64,000 nt of DNA from Liolophura sinensis (Eukaryota > Mollusca > Polyplacophora > Chitonida > Chitonidae): the NCBI RefSeq assembly GCF_032854445.1, contig NC_088303.1, positions 20,341,501 through 20,405,500 on the forward strand. Direction: 5' to 3'. Below the pieces are notes generated by a model. It was not told where the DNA came from and searched no databases. It saw only the letters and a list, made by a program, of their open reading frames with translations. A program made the translations under genes and the position numbers. Shown here one piece after another: positions 9,151-35,285 of this stretch; positions within the stretch are counted from its first letter, which is position 1, and every line of letters starts with the position of its first letter.

Positions 9151-10364
9151 GCCTGGCAGCCTCTATGATTGTACAAAAAATGAATGTAAAATACTGTGGA
9201 TGATTTTGAACAATCACGCTTACATGAATATCAAAAATAGTAGTAAATGGTAACACCATATTTAATATTTACACTAAAGGCACACTTAAATATCACTCAA
9301 GTTTGCATTGAGAATATCATACTTTTTTACTATGGTGTGGCTTTCGCCACTCCATTTCCCAAGCTCTCTTTAGATCCACCTTCTTGGATGCTCCATACGT
9401 ATTCCATTCACAAAGCCGGGATGTACAGGACTTGTTTGTCCAGCCTTGCTGCCATGCAAACTCAATTTTGAAGAGGACAAGCAGCCACATGGTTACAAAA
9501 TGAACCTAATCTACAAAATCATTCAAAGAGAATGTAATAACATTGATTAATTTTAGCTTTGAAGAAGGCATGTCAGGAAGATAGCAGAGAAAAAATTTAT
9601 TAACCAAGACATAAACTCTAGGATCCTGGTGTTTAAACAACTGGTATATTTACAGGCTTGTCAAAATATTCTTTTAAACGTATTTAAAATGCATTGGTCA
9701 GAGTATGCTTTAAAATCAACGGCATATTTATCTTCAACTAAAAGCAATAAAAAACATAAAACTACCTTTATACCTTATAATAGTCCTGCAGTCCACATTA
9801 TACTTTAATAGCTGTTCAGAAATTCGGAACACAATCATCCAACTTCATCGTCCATGGATGTGCTCCTCATGTTTTGCTGAAAAAGGAGTCAAGATATGGA
9901 CTCCTGAGCAAACACAATAAAGGTTAAGATACAAAAGAATGATAAACAAAGCGTTACAACATGCTCGGTAGAACATTTTCTAACTCCAACTACCGATACA
10001 TAGGTCAAATTGCAAAAATCAAAGAGGGTTTAACCAGCAATAAGACAATCATTAGTAAGAAATACGCTTGAATTCAGCAAAAATGTAGTAAAAAAGCACT
10101 GGAATAATAAAATTTAAAAAAATAAGTAAAAATGGAATGAACAACAACAAATGAAGACAAAAATACTAGGACGGACAAATAACATGCCCAGCAAAGCATG
10201 TGCAATATGCACTTTCAACTGTCCCAGTGTTTTCTCCACTGCCACCCAGATTTTGTGAAGTATATGAGAGAGGCGCTTTGAAGGTACTATGCATATGAAA
10301 TCCGTCGTAACATGGTGGTGAAACACTTCCTTCAGCCATTTAGAACTGAAGTATGTAATTTAAT
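9151..10364. other. Intergenic stretch, no gene seen
   Basis: AT-rich DNA with only short open frames that show no domain or splice context. Confidence 0.4.
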
Positions 10365-12350
10365 TTAATTTTTTAAATTTAATTCTTTATTTATTTAACG
10401 AGGATTTCTCACAGCCTAATGGCTACTAGGGTGATCTCCTCAGAGCATCAATTAAAAACATAATAGCTAAGGAAGTACAATATATATTAATATGGGAATA
10501 TATATTTCAGATAACGGAATATAAGTTGAAATAAATTAATTATTATTTACAATGTTAACATCGTTATTACCATGCCCATGGTCATAAAACCTTTCTGTAT
10601 CACTGATAAATTTATGTACACATTGAAAAAGAAGTTTATTGTCTTCGTAATTTAGATCTTTAGAGCCAAACAAAAGTATATTACATAAATATCGTGAACA
10701 TTGTGGAATAAAAACAGAATAATTTACATCGGGTGATATAATTTGTGTGAGAGTATGTAGCATGTGCTGTCCTATGGGTGGCAAGCTGCGAGCAAATAAA
10801 AAAATAGTGAAAGATATCTTCACATCTATTATTACAGTAATGCCAAGTAGTATCTTCAATAATATTATACTCAAAAAGGTCTGCCCGACGAGCGCTGAGT
10901 CCCATTCTCATTCTGCAGTGCTGGACATATGAAAAGTTGCTTAAGTCACTAGATAACGATATAAAATCACTAGACGTAGTAATAATTGGTGGAAATACAA
11001 ACTTTTGAAGTTCTTTAATTGAAGAATGGCGAATATGTTTAGGTAAATTACTCCAGTCCTTAGTTTGTTTTCGGGAAGAAGGAAGATTTGTATACACTGA
11101 GGCGACATCTAAATATACTTAAATTTTCATTATACCTTAAGTTATATGTATTATACTCTGTTGATCGTCTTGGTAATAGGGACTGTAGGTAAGGCGGAGA
11201 AAGTCCATTTACAATTTTAAAAAATAGCAGAATCCTATGTTGTCTACGCCGAACATATAGTGGTATCCAATTAAGTTCACTCAGCAGAGCTTTATCTGAT
11301 GTACTTTGAACAGTTTCCAGTGTTTGGGAAAGCGCAATACTACAGTTATCATATAATATGTCGCCATACTCTATTGTAGATCTAATGAGGCTATTGTATA
11401 AAGTTATTAAACACTTCCTTGTTTTTATCCTCTTAATTCTATTTGTAATACCTAATTTCTTATTACATTTATTTACGAGTGATCTTATATGTTTGGTCCC
11501 ATTTACCATCGTGCTGTAGAATAATACCAGGGTGTGTATGGTACTGAACGCTCTTCACTTCAATACCATCTAAATACAGTTTTGTGTACATCGGGTTCTT
11601 TTTTAAGGAAACAAGTAAGTATACAGTTTCCTGTGCATTAAATGTTATCAGCCACTGTTTGGCCCAATGTGACAAGCGACCTAGATCTCGATTTACTTTG
11701 TTTTCAGATGTAATTAATTCAGTCATCTCTTCGGACAAAGATGTATCATCAGCAAAAATATTGATACTACATTCAATGTTCACATTTATGTCATTTACAA
11801 AAATCAGAAAAAGAAGCGGTCCTAGAACTGAGGCTTGTAGAACTCTACTTTGAATAGAATATATGTCTGAATCAACTCCGTTTAAAGAAACTAATTTTTC
11901 TATTAGATAAATTATTTTTAATTCACGTCAGTAATGGGTCCCCAACACCCAACTGTCTCAATTTAAACAAAAGACTCTCATGCCAGGCTTTATCAAAATC
12001 CTTGTTTACATCTAGGAAAACTAGACACGTATCGTTACCATTATCCAGACTTCTGTACACATCGTGTACGATTTTAGTTAACTGACATATTGTTGAGTCG
12101 CCATGTTTAAATCCAGAATTATTCGATATTAGAAGGTTATGATTGATACAATATTCATACAAGTGCATATATACTACTTTTTCTAGCACTTTAGAGAGAG
12201 AGGGCTGTAGAGAAACTGGTCTGTAACTTGACATATCATGTCTATCTCTATTTTTAAAGACAGGGCATACTCTAGATGGTTTCCAAACTGACGGAAAGAC
12301 TCCTGACTGAAGTGAGAAATTAAATAGTTTAGTGAGGTAAGGTGCTATAT
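10365..12350 (-). mobile_element. Non-LTR retrotransposon (CR1/L2/jockey-like), 5'-truncated relic
   Basis: Minus-strand pieces give most of a LINE reverse transcriptase in order. They include SSYRPVSLQPSLSKVLEKVV, SGFKHGDST and FLDVNKDFDKAWH (RT motif A) near 12,235-11,925, the catalytic FADD box (NIFADDTSL) near 11,755, then GYRIRST-type and NGLSPPYL regions to 11,060. A C-terminal zinc-knuckle-like C-x2-C...H...C segment lies near 10,800-10,950, and the end is at about 10,540. Several frameshifts separate the pieces. The endonuclease domain is missing and homology stops near 12,350, so this is a typical 5' truncation. The AT-rich tail, with AATAAATAAAG-type repeats, ends near 10,365. The exact clade is uncertain. 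Confidence 0.8.
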
Positions 12351-12800
12351 GAATAGCCCTTCCCTTCTTTGTAGTCCCCCATCAACCTCTTTCCCAAATC
12401 TTTTTCATCCACGTGCGTCAGTAAGTTGCAATGTCCATCTTCATGGTCGGAGGCCAGTGTTCCAATCCTCCTTTTCTGATACTGCAGCGCCTGAAGACGA
12501 CTGACGTCGGTTCCTGTCTCGATTACTGGCCTCTTCTCTGAAAACCCAGCAAACACCAGACCTACCAATTTCCTTTCCTTCTGCATGAGTTGGACAAACT
12601 CGTACTTCTCAGGAAATCCCGTAATTCAGAGACTTTCCAGCACCTAAAGTACTTTATACGGTGACCTTCCTACATCTTTGAACATGATCACGTTGGTGCT
12701 TTGTTTATCTACCTCCAATCCCACAGTGCAGTGCGCGTCGCGAAAACGCTATTTGGCCTATTTAGCAGAGTGATATAGTTAGTACAAACAGGAGTTGGTG
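12351..12800. other. Intergenic stretch, no gene seen
   Basis: It begins at the 5' truncation point of the LINE. An 85-residue minus-strand frame (12,586-12,329) has no recognisable domain. Confidence 0.35.
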
Positions 12801-13535
12801 GCCTATAGTCTATTTCTTTTTATTTTTCTTTTAGAGAGTCGCCTATTTTCAGCCTCCTCTAAAATAGTCATGCATGCTATCAAGGGACACGTAATAACAT
12901 AAGCTCTACACATTGATAGATTTGAAGTTCACATCACGTTATTGCAAGGAAAATGAAGTTAGAACAATTTTTCTTATTCATAAGTCCTTAAGCCCCGTTT
13001 CAACCATTGCCTCGAGTGACGTCACAATTAATCTAAAACCAGTGGCATGCGGGATATTGGGCGGACGTGTTTTGACGGAGGGCGGAAAACACCAGGAAAC
13101 ACCAGTTTCCTAAACTGCTATCTGTCTTACTGTAAAGCCTGTTTCTCCCTCCGCCATATTTGAAATTGTTTGCACGTTTTAGGATAAGACAACCTTAATA
13201 AATGAATATAATTTCATCTGTTGTTGTATATTATCTCACTGTCGTATGATTTTAAAGCTTGATGTTAGGAAATTTTTGTTATGAAAACATTGTAGCCTAT
13301 TCGCTGAGTGTAGTGTAGGATGTGTTTCTGAATGGAATTCGTTCTTACTGCATGTTGGTGCACCTACTGTAAAACAAATTACTCTCCACGCCCATTCCCC
13401 AGAATGCCACTGTTTTTCTTTAATAATTATGATGTCACCCGAGGCAATGAGTCCTAAATCAATTTTGGTAGCGAGTATGACTAATTTTACAGACAGATGA
13501 ATATAGGCCACTCTGTAAAAGAAATAGACTATACT
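12801..13535. mobile_element. Foldback/MITE-like element with long inverted arms
   Basis: The left arm (12,801-13,080) and the reverse complement of the right arm (13,365-13,535) match over several blocks. These are ATAGTCTATTTCTTTT, AGAGTCGCCTATTTTCA against AGAGTGGCCTATATTCA, CATTGCCTCGAGTGACGTCA against CATTGCCTCGGGTGACATCA, and CAGTGGCAT with GGGCG. The left arm seems to hold an insertion of about 90 bp (12,885-12,975). There is no coding capacity. This is consistent with a non-autonomous DNA transposon. Confidence 0.6.
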
Positions 13536-14375
13536 TCCCATTTCTCATAAATGGGCTGACTGGATCAAGGTTGCGCCCCTCACATGACGCTGTTGACGAT
13601 TACCAGTATGACATACCCATAAGCCGTAAACCAGGTAAGTTGGGTATTCAATTCATGTGATGTTTTTTATGTGCACATATATCCTATACTTCCCATGTAT
13701 GCGTTCATTAAGTGTTGATTGAGGAAGTATGGGTTCCCATTTACCATAGAGCGAGCTTATGCGGCAAGCGTGTTGTAATGTGCGAGTTCTCAGCCGCAGC
13801 CTACCACAACAAGCTCTGCCTTGGAGCTTGGAGCTCTCCTACTGATAAGCATATAGTGGGTGAAGCAGAGAGAATCGCAGTGTATGTAAACAGTGGTGGA
13901 CAACTTACACCATATGAGGCCACTCAAGACGTCTTTAATAAGCTCCTATAAGCTAGTCGTAGAGGACGGGGGTGAAAAGTAGAATGTGGGTTGAGGAGAG
14001 ATATGAGGGCTGGCATTCACGCCTCACAAGATAACTATGCCTTCCTGCTATACTACCTCCCCAACACACCAGAACCTACATGACAGAATAGCATACATTA
14101 TTCAGGCGCAGTGAATATGTACACGTACATGACAGCAACACCAGAAACTATGCTTTGCTGTTATTATATTACCCCAGTTTCACACCACTGTGAAATTATG
14201 CTGAACAATGTATTCAGTGTTTTTGCTTTCATAAAAACCCCAAAGATTATGTTTGCAGGTATGTGATATCAATTGTAAACTTAGAATAGCTATTTAATAA
14301 CACTTTCCTTTATTAATGGTATGTAGGCCATAGGCCCGTATACATATATCTCAGGAAGTACATCTAGGCTGGCGG
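13536..14375. other. Stretch with one unresolved open frame
   Basis: A plus-strand frame at 13,712-13,951 (79 residues, ending EATQDVFNKLL) and a strong donor-like AACCAG|GTAAGT at 13,633 are present. I cannot link them to each other or to a known protein. They could be exons of an unseen gene or chance. Confidence 0.25.
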
Positions 14376-15766
14376 TGTAACTAAGAATTTATACTCACAG
14401 TTTATCTTTTTATTAGTTTACATACTGTCGACGCTAAGCCGCTCTAGAGATAGATTACAGAACTTAGCCAATCCATTTACCCAACTTAAGGAGGCACGTT
14501 TGTTGAGTAGAACAAAACGTTGTAATATTCTATATGACAAAAATTTCCCTGGTAAATGTTCACGACGCAAGTCGTCATACACTTCGTATATCGCTGTGTT
14601 GTCGGATTTACTGCCTGGTGTGGAAAAGACATCCATGTTTGATGACGTATCGTGACCGCTCGTCGCGTAACATACAATGTATGCTAGGAAATCTGATGGC
14701 CTATGGAGTAGACAGCGGGACATTGAGCGTTTTAGATCGTCAAGTTTGGATGTAGGAAGCTGGTACGGTTATTCCTGGTTATCCTTGACAACCCCGGAGC
14801 GAGAATGCCGTTTGACCGGGAGGGATTTTTATCCCGTAATTATCCCACATGGTCTGTTCACGTTTGCCGTGGATACTCTGTGCTTGATGTGTAACCGCGT
14901 TTAGACGCTTTGTCGTACAGAGCCTAATCTCAGACAAAGCACGGGTATCTTGTGGTCAGTCAGCGGTTCAGCATCGACGTTCGTTTAATTACGCGAAGCA
15001 GTAAAGAATTTGACATACTGGGCCGGCCTTACTTTCCAACGCACCCGTATACATTAAGACTAGGCAGGATATGATATTATACTCCATACAGTTCTGACTG
15101 TATATAAACTGCCACTGTACATATTATATTACATACGAGCGACAACCAAGCTGTGTTCGACTGCCACCAGCCGGGTTAGTCTGTCAGCGGCCGCCGGGTT
15201 CGCATGGCTGCCGTAGCTACCGTAGCGCTGGGAGGAACTGGGGTTCCGCTGTGAACGCCGGTAACAATCGAGGGTACGTGCTGTAAAACCATGAGCGACG
15301 GAGTTGCCGTGTCATTGTAGAACTATGGGAGAAAGGAGTCAGCACGACTGCCAGGCGTGGTGGACGGGCTGAGAGAACCGGACTGCCGTGTGGCTGTGGG
15401 AGAGCAGTGCTACTGCAGCTGGAACGAACCCAGAGGCGTACAGCGGGGCTGCAATACTTTGTAGCATTAGGGGAGTAAATATACTTAATTAAAGCATTTA
15501 CCAGAGCTCAAAGTAGGGATTTTTTCAGGGTTTATACGCGGAATAAGCTTTGCACATTCTGAATAAACCAATCTGATTTCTTCTTTGTACACCTTTATTG
15601 GGCTACAGTTGGTCTTTTCAGCGTTGTCCTCCAACCCCCAGAACCACACCAGGTCAAAATGAATTAAGATTCAGTGGTGGCTAGACCAGTGCCTAGTGCG
15701 ACCAGTTGCCGAGAAGGTAACCCTGGTTACACTGATACACTACCAAACATACAGGCGCACGCTACA
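14376..15766 (+). repeat. 5' LTR of the Ty3-type element
   Basis: It begins TGTAACTAAG, compared with TGTAGCGAAC in the 3' LTR, and ends GCTACA just before a primer-site-like stretch. It matches the 3' LTR best from 14,848 to about 15,360. A TATA-like TGTATATAAACTG lies at about 15,095 and an AATAAA at about 15,560, as expected for promoter and polyadenylation sites in an LTR. About 180 bp at 14,670-14,847 have no counterpart in the 3' LTR. The start is approximate. Confidence 0.6.
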
Positions 15767-15767
15767 A

Positions 15768-15786
15768 AAGTGGTGGCAGCGGTGGG
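15768..15786 (+). other. Probable primer binding site
   Basis: AGTGGTGGCAGCGGTGGGA directly follows the LTR end, as expected for a tRNA primer site. I cannot name the tRNA with confidence. Confidence 0.4.
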
Positions 15787-15795
15787 ACAGCCATC

Positions 15796-16760
15796 ATGAG
15801 GAGCTCAACAGAGGGAGAACACAGATTTTTCGAAATGGGAACAGCCACATCATTGATCGACAGGGGATCCCCCGTGATAGCCAGTAGTGATGTCAGAATC
15901 TTAGGTACAGGCAGATCAGCTAGAACGGGAACGAGAGGCTGGGGACATCTCTACATTTATGGATCTTTCGGTGTGGGGACTGGGGAGGTATTGTCAACTG
16001 TTAATCAAGAATTGTACTTGGCTTACGTAAAGCTGTAAATGAACTGACGTCGGTGATGGAAACCGTGGTCTGTCGTCTTGGAGAGGATAACCTAGCTACT
16101 CGCGTAGAGCACTATATCCCCATGAGATGTGCGCCACAAGTTTTCATGGAAGTCCAGAGGAAGCTGAATATTGGTGCAGCTGTTGAAGATCAACCGTTAT
16201 TAAGTTCAGCGACGGTTGCGGGAACATGGCCTCTCAAGAAGGCGTCAGTTAAAACCCCTACCTACGACAGAATAATGCCGTGGTGTGATTATTGTGTCCA
16301 TTTTGAACATTGCCATACTCTGAACAGGACATACGCAGAAAAGGCACAACATCTGGTGGCAGCTGTTCGCGGATATGCGCAACAAGTATTGGTCAAGCTA
16401 AAGACAAAACTCGGGAACGTTGACTTCGAAAGGTTGACGGAAGCGTTTATAGAAAAGATACTCTACACGGGATCAGTTGGGTTTGTATAAATCCCAACTG
16501 AAAGCAAGATATAGACGTAAGGACGAGCCCCTGCCGGAGTTGGCACAAGCTCTGACACGTGTGGCCCAACGAGCCTAACCGGATGCGGGAGACGATTTAC
16601 ATGATACCCTCACAAGGGACCAGTGCCTTGACGCTATAGGAGATGATATCTGTTTCCAGGTATCGCAGACGCGACCCAAAAGCCTAGATTCTGCTGCACA
16701 GACGACTCTGGAAACTGAGGCATTTAAAGCTTCTGAGAGGCAGAAGGTTTTTCAAAAGCG
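15796..16760 (+). pseudogene. Gag remnant of the Ty3-type element
   Basis: Reading starts at the ATG at 15,796, stops at 16,036 and continues in another frame from about 16,040. The second part has the usual Gag core: KTPTYDRIMPWCDYCVHFE, then KAQHLVAAVRGYAQQVL, and, after a further frame change near 16,490, DEPLPELAQALTRVAQRA with a stop. Several frame breaks make it nonfunctional. No zinc knuckle is obvious downstream. Confidence 0.7.
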
Positions 16761-17079
16761 AAGGTGACCGCAGCCCACCAAGAGGAAGTGGATGATTATA
16801 TTCCCCGCAATCGAATCAAAGTGATTAACTTTATGAAGACGTGAAGAATACTGTTGAAAAATTCATGCCTGAGGTTCGATCTGCTCGGCATTATTCGAGA
16901 CAAGGTTGTGGTCGTGGTCGTGGTCGGTCCCAGCAAGGAAATGGCTAGCGACATGGGTACTGGGAATGGGGCAAGGAAGCGAGATTTTGTGGTGCAGTGG
17001 TACAACCTATGACTGAACCAAAGAAGAGCCCCTTGGCAGAATTCATGCCTCGAATACAGAAGGCGAACATAGGTGAGAT

Positions 17080-17338
17080 TGGACTATACTTACCGGCATG
17101 CATTGGGTCAGTGTTTCATTGACACAGGGGCCTCAGTGTCAATACTGAACGCATCTGTCTATGACAAGTTGGCGTCGAAGATGAAATCGGCGCGACAAGA
17201 ACCCTCACAGGCTGCGAATGGCTGACGCCAGCATGACATTAACTGGAGAATTCCGACTCATGACTGACAGAAAAATTGTAAGGCAAAAGATGATCGTCGG
17301 TGCATTAACAGTTCACACCATCTTGGGGTATGATTTTC
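17080..17338 (+). pseudogene. Retropepsin remnant
   Basis: The active-site motif CFIDTGASVSILN (catalytic Asp-Thr-Gly-Ala) lies near 17,108-17,150. Stops follow at about 17,222, and the flap/C-terminal HTILGYDF block is at about 17,318-17,338. The frame then breaks abruptly into SINE-derived sequence. Confidence 0.7.
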
Positions 17339-17384
17339 CTGGGTCATTACGCTGCGCTAGCGCGCTAACCAACTGAGCTACGAA
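17339..17384 (-). mobile_element. SINE family 1 tRNA head fragment at the pol deletion point
   Basis: GGTCATTACGCTGCGCTAGC followed by GCGCTAACCAACTGAGCTACG is the reverse complement of the SINE family 1 head, including the A box GTAGCTCAGTTGG. Only about 45 bp are present, exactly between the protease end and the integrase-side sequence. Confidence 0.7.
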
Positions 17385-17399
17385 AGCCGCAAAGTCTAG

Positions 17400-19012
17400 G
17401 AAGAGGATTCGGAGATCAGGCCTGTCCTAGAGTGGGTGCGGCTGGACCAGAGAAAGAACAGCGACGAGGTAGCTCCTTTTGGGGAAGTCACCAAGAGTTT
17501 CTGGGGGTTATATGATGTCCTGGAAATAAATGACGGCCTGTTGACGCGATGGATGAATCTCCAGGGCAAATTACAGCGAAGACTGCTGATTGTTCCTGGA
17601 CCTTTACGGCGGTAAGTGATGGGAGAGTGTTATAATAGTCCGACCGGGGGGCACCTGGGGATGTGAAAAACTCTGAAGAAGATCAGACAGACCTAGACTT
17701 GGCCTGGGCTTCAGCTACACGTGCGACAATGGTGTCGCAGTTGTGATCAGTGTAATCACAGAAAGCGGTCTGGAAAAAAGCCAAGGAGGTACCACATTGA
17801 ACAGATGACTGGAGCCCTGGAGCCTGCTGTGGTCTGTACGGATTCAGAAAGTAATAGTTTCGATACAGAAGGTAGTGAAGAGTTGGTAGAGGAAAAAGAA
17901 GAGTGGGCCTATGCGTCATCCTTCGAGGTTCGACGATCTTGACATGGATTTTTTCGACTCAGAGTGGTAAGGAGAATATGTCCCAGGTGTGGATGTACAG
18001 CGTAGGCTGCAACGGTGTAGAAAACAACCGGTCCGTAATGATAGTTTCTGGAATCTGCGTCGAGGTTGTACTGGTGTACTCAGACATGCAACAGACTTAC
18101 AGCGTTAAAAATGTGCAGCAAGGGTTGCTAATCAATTACTGTAGTAATGTTGAAAAGCCTAGAATTAATGGAGACTCTCTGCCTGGGTCACGTCAGGGGA
18201 CTCACACTGAGCTTTCTTTTACCGTGCAGGAAATGAGTTATCGCAAGTCCGGATCCAGAGGGCAAAGTTCCGACCGCCGTACGAATGGAGCAGACTATCA
18301 GGGACGAGGTAAAAGCAATGCATGAAGTCGGGTAGACCGACGAAGATCCACCTCCCAATCTACAAGGAGGGACAACCAAACGGTAGAGGACGAGAGGTTC
18401 TTAGGTCCTTTCTGTGAGAGCCACTACCTCTAGTATAAGTACCTGAAGGCACATTTGCGGAAGATGCATAAGTAGGAAGGTAATCCTATCCTGCGCCTAG
18501 GGACTGGCGAACTCCGGTGATACCGACACCAAACCAGATCCGAACCAACAATTCTATCGGATGTAAGGTCCACCCTATAGGTTTCTCCAGCAACAGTGAC
18601 CAGATATCCAGTGCTACGACTGGTTTCAACATCTTCCACGGCGACAGGCCCAGTTCAAGAGAATGAGGCATCACAGAGTCTCGACCCTCTCGACGAGGAA
18701 GAGAACCTGAATGTTGCTGTAGATGAGACCATGCTCTTACTTGAGGAGAAAACCAGACATGATGAACCAAGTGGGGGCGTGCAAGACTCGCAGTCGAATA
18801 CAGGACAGGAACCTCCGCAGCATGGCCCTTTGAGACCTAGTGTGACTAACCGACCTGCTCGCAGGAATAGCATTGTCACTGTTAAGAGAACACGCCTCTA
18901 TGTCACTTCCAAGGGGAACCGAAAACGGTATGACAAGTGGGAGTGGGAAGAGCACCATGCTCTCCTTGGAGATTTGGACGGTCAAAGATCATACCATCCA
19001 CTGAACGTTTAA
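17400..19012 (+). pseudogene. Integrase-side pol remnant
   Basis: The segment at 17,640-17,790 reads SPTGGHLG, then WCRSCDQCNHRKRSGKKPR, which is the integrase HHCC zinc-binding region. The catalytic core is not recognisable. A late frame at 18,596-19,012 (138 residues, acidic then basic) fits a pol C-terminal tail. Multiple stops are present. Confidence 0.6.
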
Positions 19013-19200
19013 AACGTTTCTTTCTGAAAGACATTTATTTTACTGTGCAGTCATTCACTAATCCTTCACGGATCAACAAACTGTTGAAGGAACATGCCGT
19101 CCATTGTAATTTTATCTTGTGATTCTTCAGTTCAATTTCATACAGCATGCTACTCACAACTGTTTAGGCGAGGGAGCCGTGCTCTCAGGGCAGGGGGTAG

Positions 19201-19990
19201 TGTAGCGAACCGAATTACCTCACCTAACATGAATTATAGATGCTTAACATCTCCGATAGCGATAATAAAACTATTTGGCCCTGTAAATACTGTGTTGTTG
19301 TCTTCATCAGTGGTTACCTTATTGGTATTGGTCAAATACCTGATATATTTCATCTTTACGAGACGCTTATCAGGTGTTTATGCGTCAGATTTACTTCCTG
19401 GTTTGGAAAGGACATCCATGTTTAATGACTTATCGTGACTGGTTGTCGCAAGTAATTCGCCGCATGGTCTGTTCACGTTTGCCGTGGATACCCCGTGCTT
19501 GATGTTTGGACGCTTTGGCGTAAAGAACCTAATCTCAGACAAAGCACGGGTATCTTGCGGTCAGTCAGCGGTTCAACATCGACGTTCGTTGAGCTACGTT
19601 AAGCTGTGGAGAGTTTGACATACTGGGCCGGCCTAATAGGCATTACTTTCCAACGCACCCGTATATATTTAGACTAGGCAGGATATGATATTACTCTATA
19701 CAGGTCGTTACATACGGGCGACAACCAAGCAGTGCTCTACGTCACCAGCCGGGTTACAGTCTGTCAGCGGCCGCCGGGGTCGTCATGGCTGCCATGGCTG
19801 CCATGGCTGCCGTAGTACCCGTTCCGCTGGATGGAGCTGCTGCTGCTGCGGTGGCCACTGTAAACGCCGGTAATGATGGAGGGAATGAGGAAGCTATGTG
19901 GGACGGAGTTGCCCTGTCAGTTGTATAACTGCGGGAGAAACGAGTCCGCACGCCTGCCAGGCCTGGTGAACAGGCTGAGGAAACTGGGAT
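19201..19990 (+). repeat. 3' LTR of the Ty3-type element, truncated
   Basis: A purine-rich CAGGGCAGGGGGTAG immediately precedes TGTAGCGAACC at 19,201, as expected of a polypurine tract and LTR start. Homology with the 5' LTR covers about 19,395-19,980 (for example GGGTATCTTG, CAACGCACCCGTATA, CAGCGGCCGCCGGG) and stops near 19,990. The end equivalent to 15,400-15,766 is missing. Confidence 0.65.
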
Positions 19991-20235
19991 AAAACCGAAA
20001 TTCTTTCAGCAAATAGCGTTCTGTTACATAAAACTGGAATTTGTCATTAATACATGTTGCAGTGTATATAGGATGAAACTGAAATTCTGTTAACAATAAA
20101 ACGGTACTCTTTGAAAATAAAACTGAAATTTTTTAAACAATAATTGTGTACTCTTTGAAGACAAAATTGAAATTCCGTTAACAATAACAGCCGTCTGTTA
20201 AATTTTGTTAAATCTAACTGCATTCTGTTATAGGA
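19991..20235. repeat. Degenerate tandem repeat, about 45-55 bp
   Basis: Four or five loose copies of a block like GATAAAACTGAAATTCTGTTA followed by ACAATAA and CTCTTTGAA. It abuts the truncated LTR end. Confidence 0.5.
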
Positions 20236-20383
20236 TGAACAGTGAATACCCTCAAAGAAGGAAGCCCCTGAAAGTTTTCTCTGCTGATCGCATTCAACGG
20301 AAGAGTGTCGTGAGCTCAACGTTTGTGGAGTTTATTACGATATGTAAGTAGACATTTGTATCTATATATGTATGCTTTGGCTT

Positions 20384-20640
20384 TTACCTCGTACTTAACA
20401 TTTTTTCGGTCATATGACGACCAGGAGTCGTTAGGTGTGTGTACATATACTGTGTCTTCTTGTAACAGGGCGAGTCCATGCCGACTATGTGCTGCCGTCA
20501 CAGAAGTATCACGCCGAAAACACCAGACATGACGGCATGACACCCCACCCAGTCGCATTATACTGACACGGGTCAACCAGTCATGTCTCCTTGCTCTAAC
20601 ACCTCAGTGCTGAGTGCCAAGCGGGGCAGCCATTTTTAAA
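20384..20640 (-). mobile_element. SINE family 3 copy
   Basis: Read on the plus strand it goes TCGTACTTAACATTTTTTCG, GTCATATGACGACCAGGAGTC, a block with CACCAGACATGACGGCATGAC, then GGGTCAACCAGTCATGTC and GTGCTGAGTGCCAAG. The first part is the tail shared with SINE family 2 (21,825 and 43,801) and the rest is a different body. Relatives are at 26,530, 40,365 and 40,911. Confidence 0.55.
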
Positions 20641-20854
20641 ATCTTTAGTATGACCCAATCCTGGTTTGATCCAAATTCTCCTGACTTCGAGGTGGACGCT
20701 CTAATCATTAAGTCACCGAAAGGGACGTCAACATTTGTAATTGATCATTTATTTTTACCTTTACACGATCGATGCATTTCTCATCATTACAAATTTGCAT
20801 TTCAAACTGGAGATTGTGCAAGTCTTTGTGTATAGGGTCACGTAATATTTGTGT

Positions 20855-34870
<14,016 letters not shown>

Positions 34871-35285
34871 TAGATCCCAGGCAAAAGTGGTCGAACATAT
34901 ATATAACCCTTGAATATTTAATTTGGCATCGCTGACTGGAGAATCTGGTCAAAATGGAGCGTGTACCGTCTTCTTGGATGACATCACGAAACGTGTGTAC
35001 TACGTCGCAATCTCTCATTCGTTTCATGCACATGTGTATTTGTCGCTGTACAAATCTTTCCGGTTCACATTACCTATTCCATGTATATTTCCTGTGTATT
35101 AATTTCCATTTTGCATCGCTCTTGTGCTTACCGAGTATATAGGACTACCTTACTTAACGCAAGTAATTTTGAGCGGAAGTATTAAACCAGTAACATATTC
35201 GTAGTAGACAGATATATCATTACCTCTTTTAATGTTTTAAAAAGCATCGTTTATCAATAAATGAGTGTGTTTTGCTAAAATATTG
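34871..35285 (+). terminator. 3' untranslated region with polyadenylation signal
   Basis: An AATAAA occurs at about 35,257, some 390 bp after the RING stop codon, followed by T/GT-rich sequence. It is a reasonable end for the CIDE-N/RING transcript. Confidence 0.45.

Larger units (their letters stand above)
14376..19990 (+). mobile_element. Ty3-type LTR retrotransposon, internally deleted
   Basis: Two related long terminal repeats flank Gag, protease and integrase remnants in that order. The reverse transcriptase and RNase H region between protease and integrase is absent. All coding parts carry stops or frameshifts. The 3' LTR lacks the U5 part that the 5' LTR has. The order protease, then integrase at the pol end, and the Gag sequence place it with Ty3/gypsy-type elements. 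It is inactive. Confidence 0.8.

Noticed and set aside
13712-13951. First exon of the CIDE-N/RING gene
   Set aside because: No CIDE-N strand, a stop codon at its end and a full LTR element in between.
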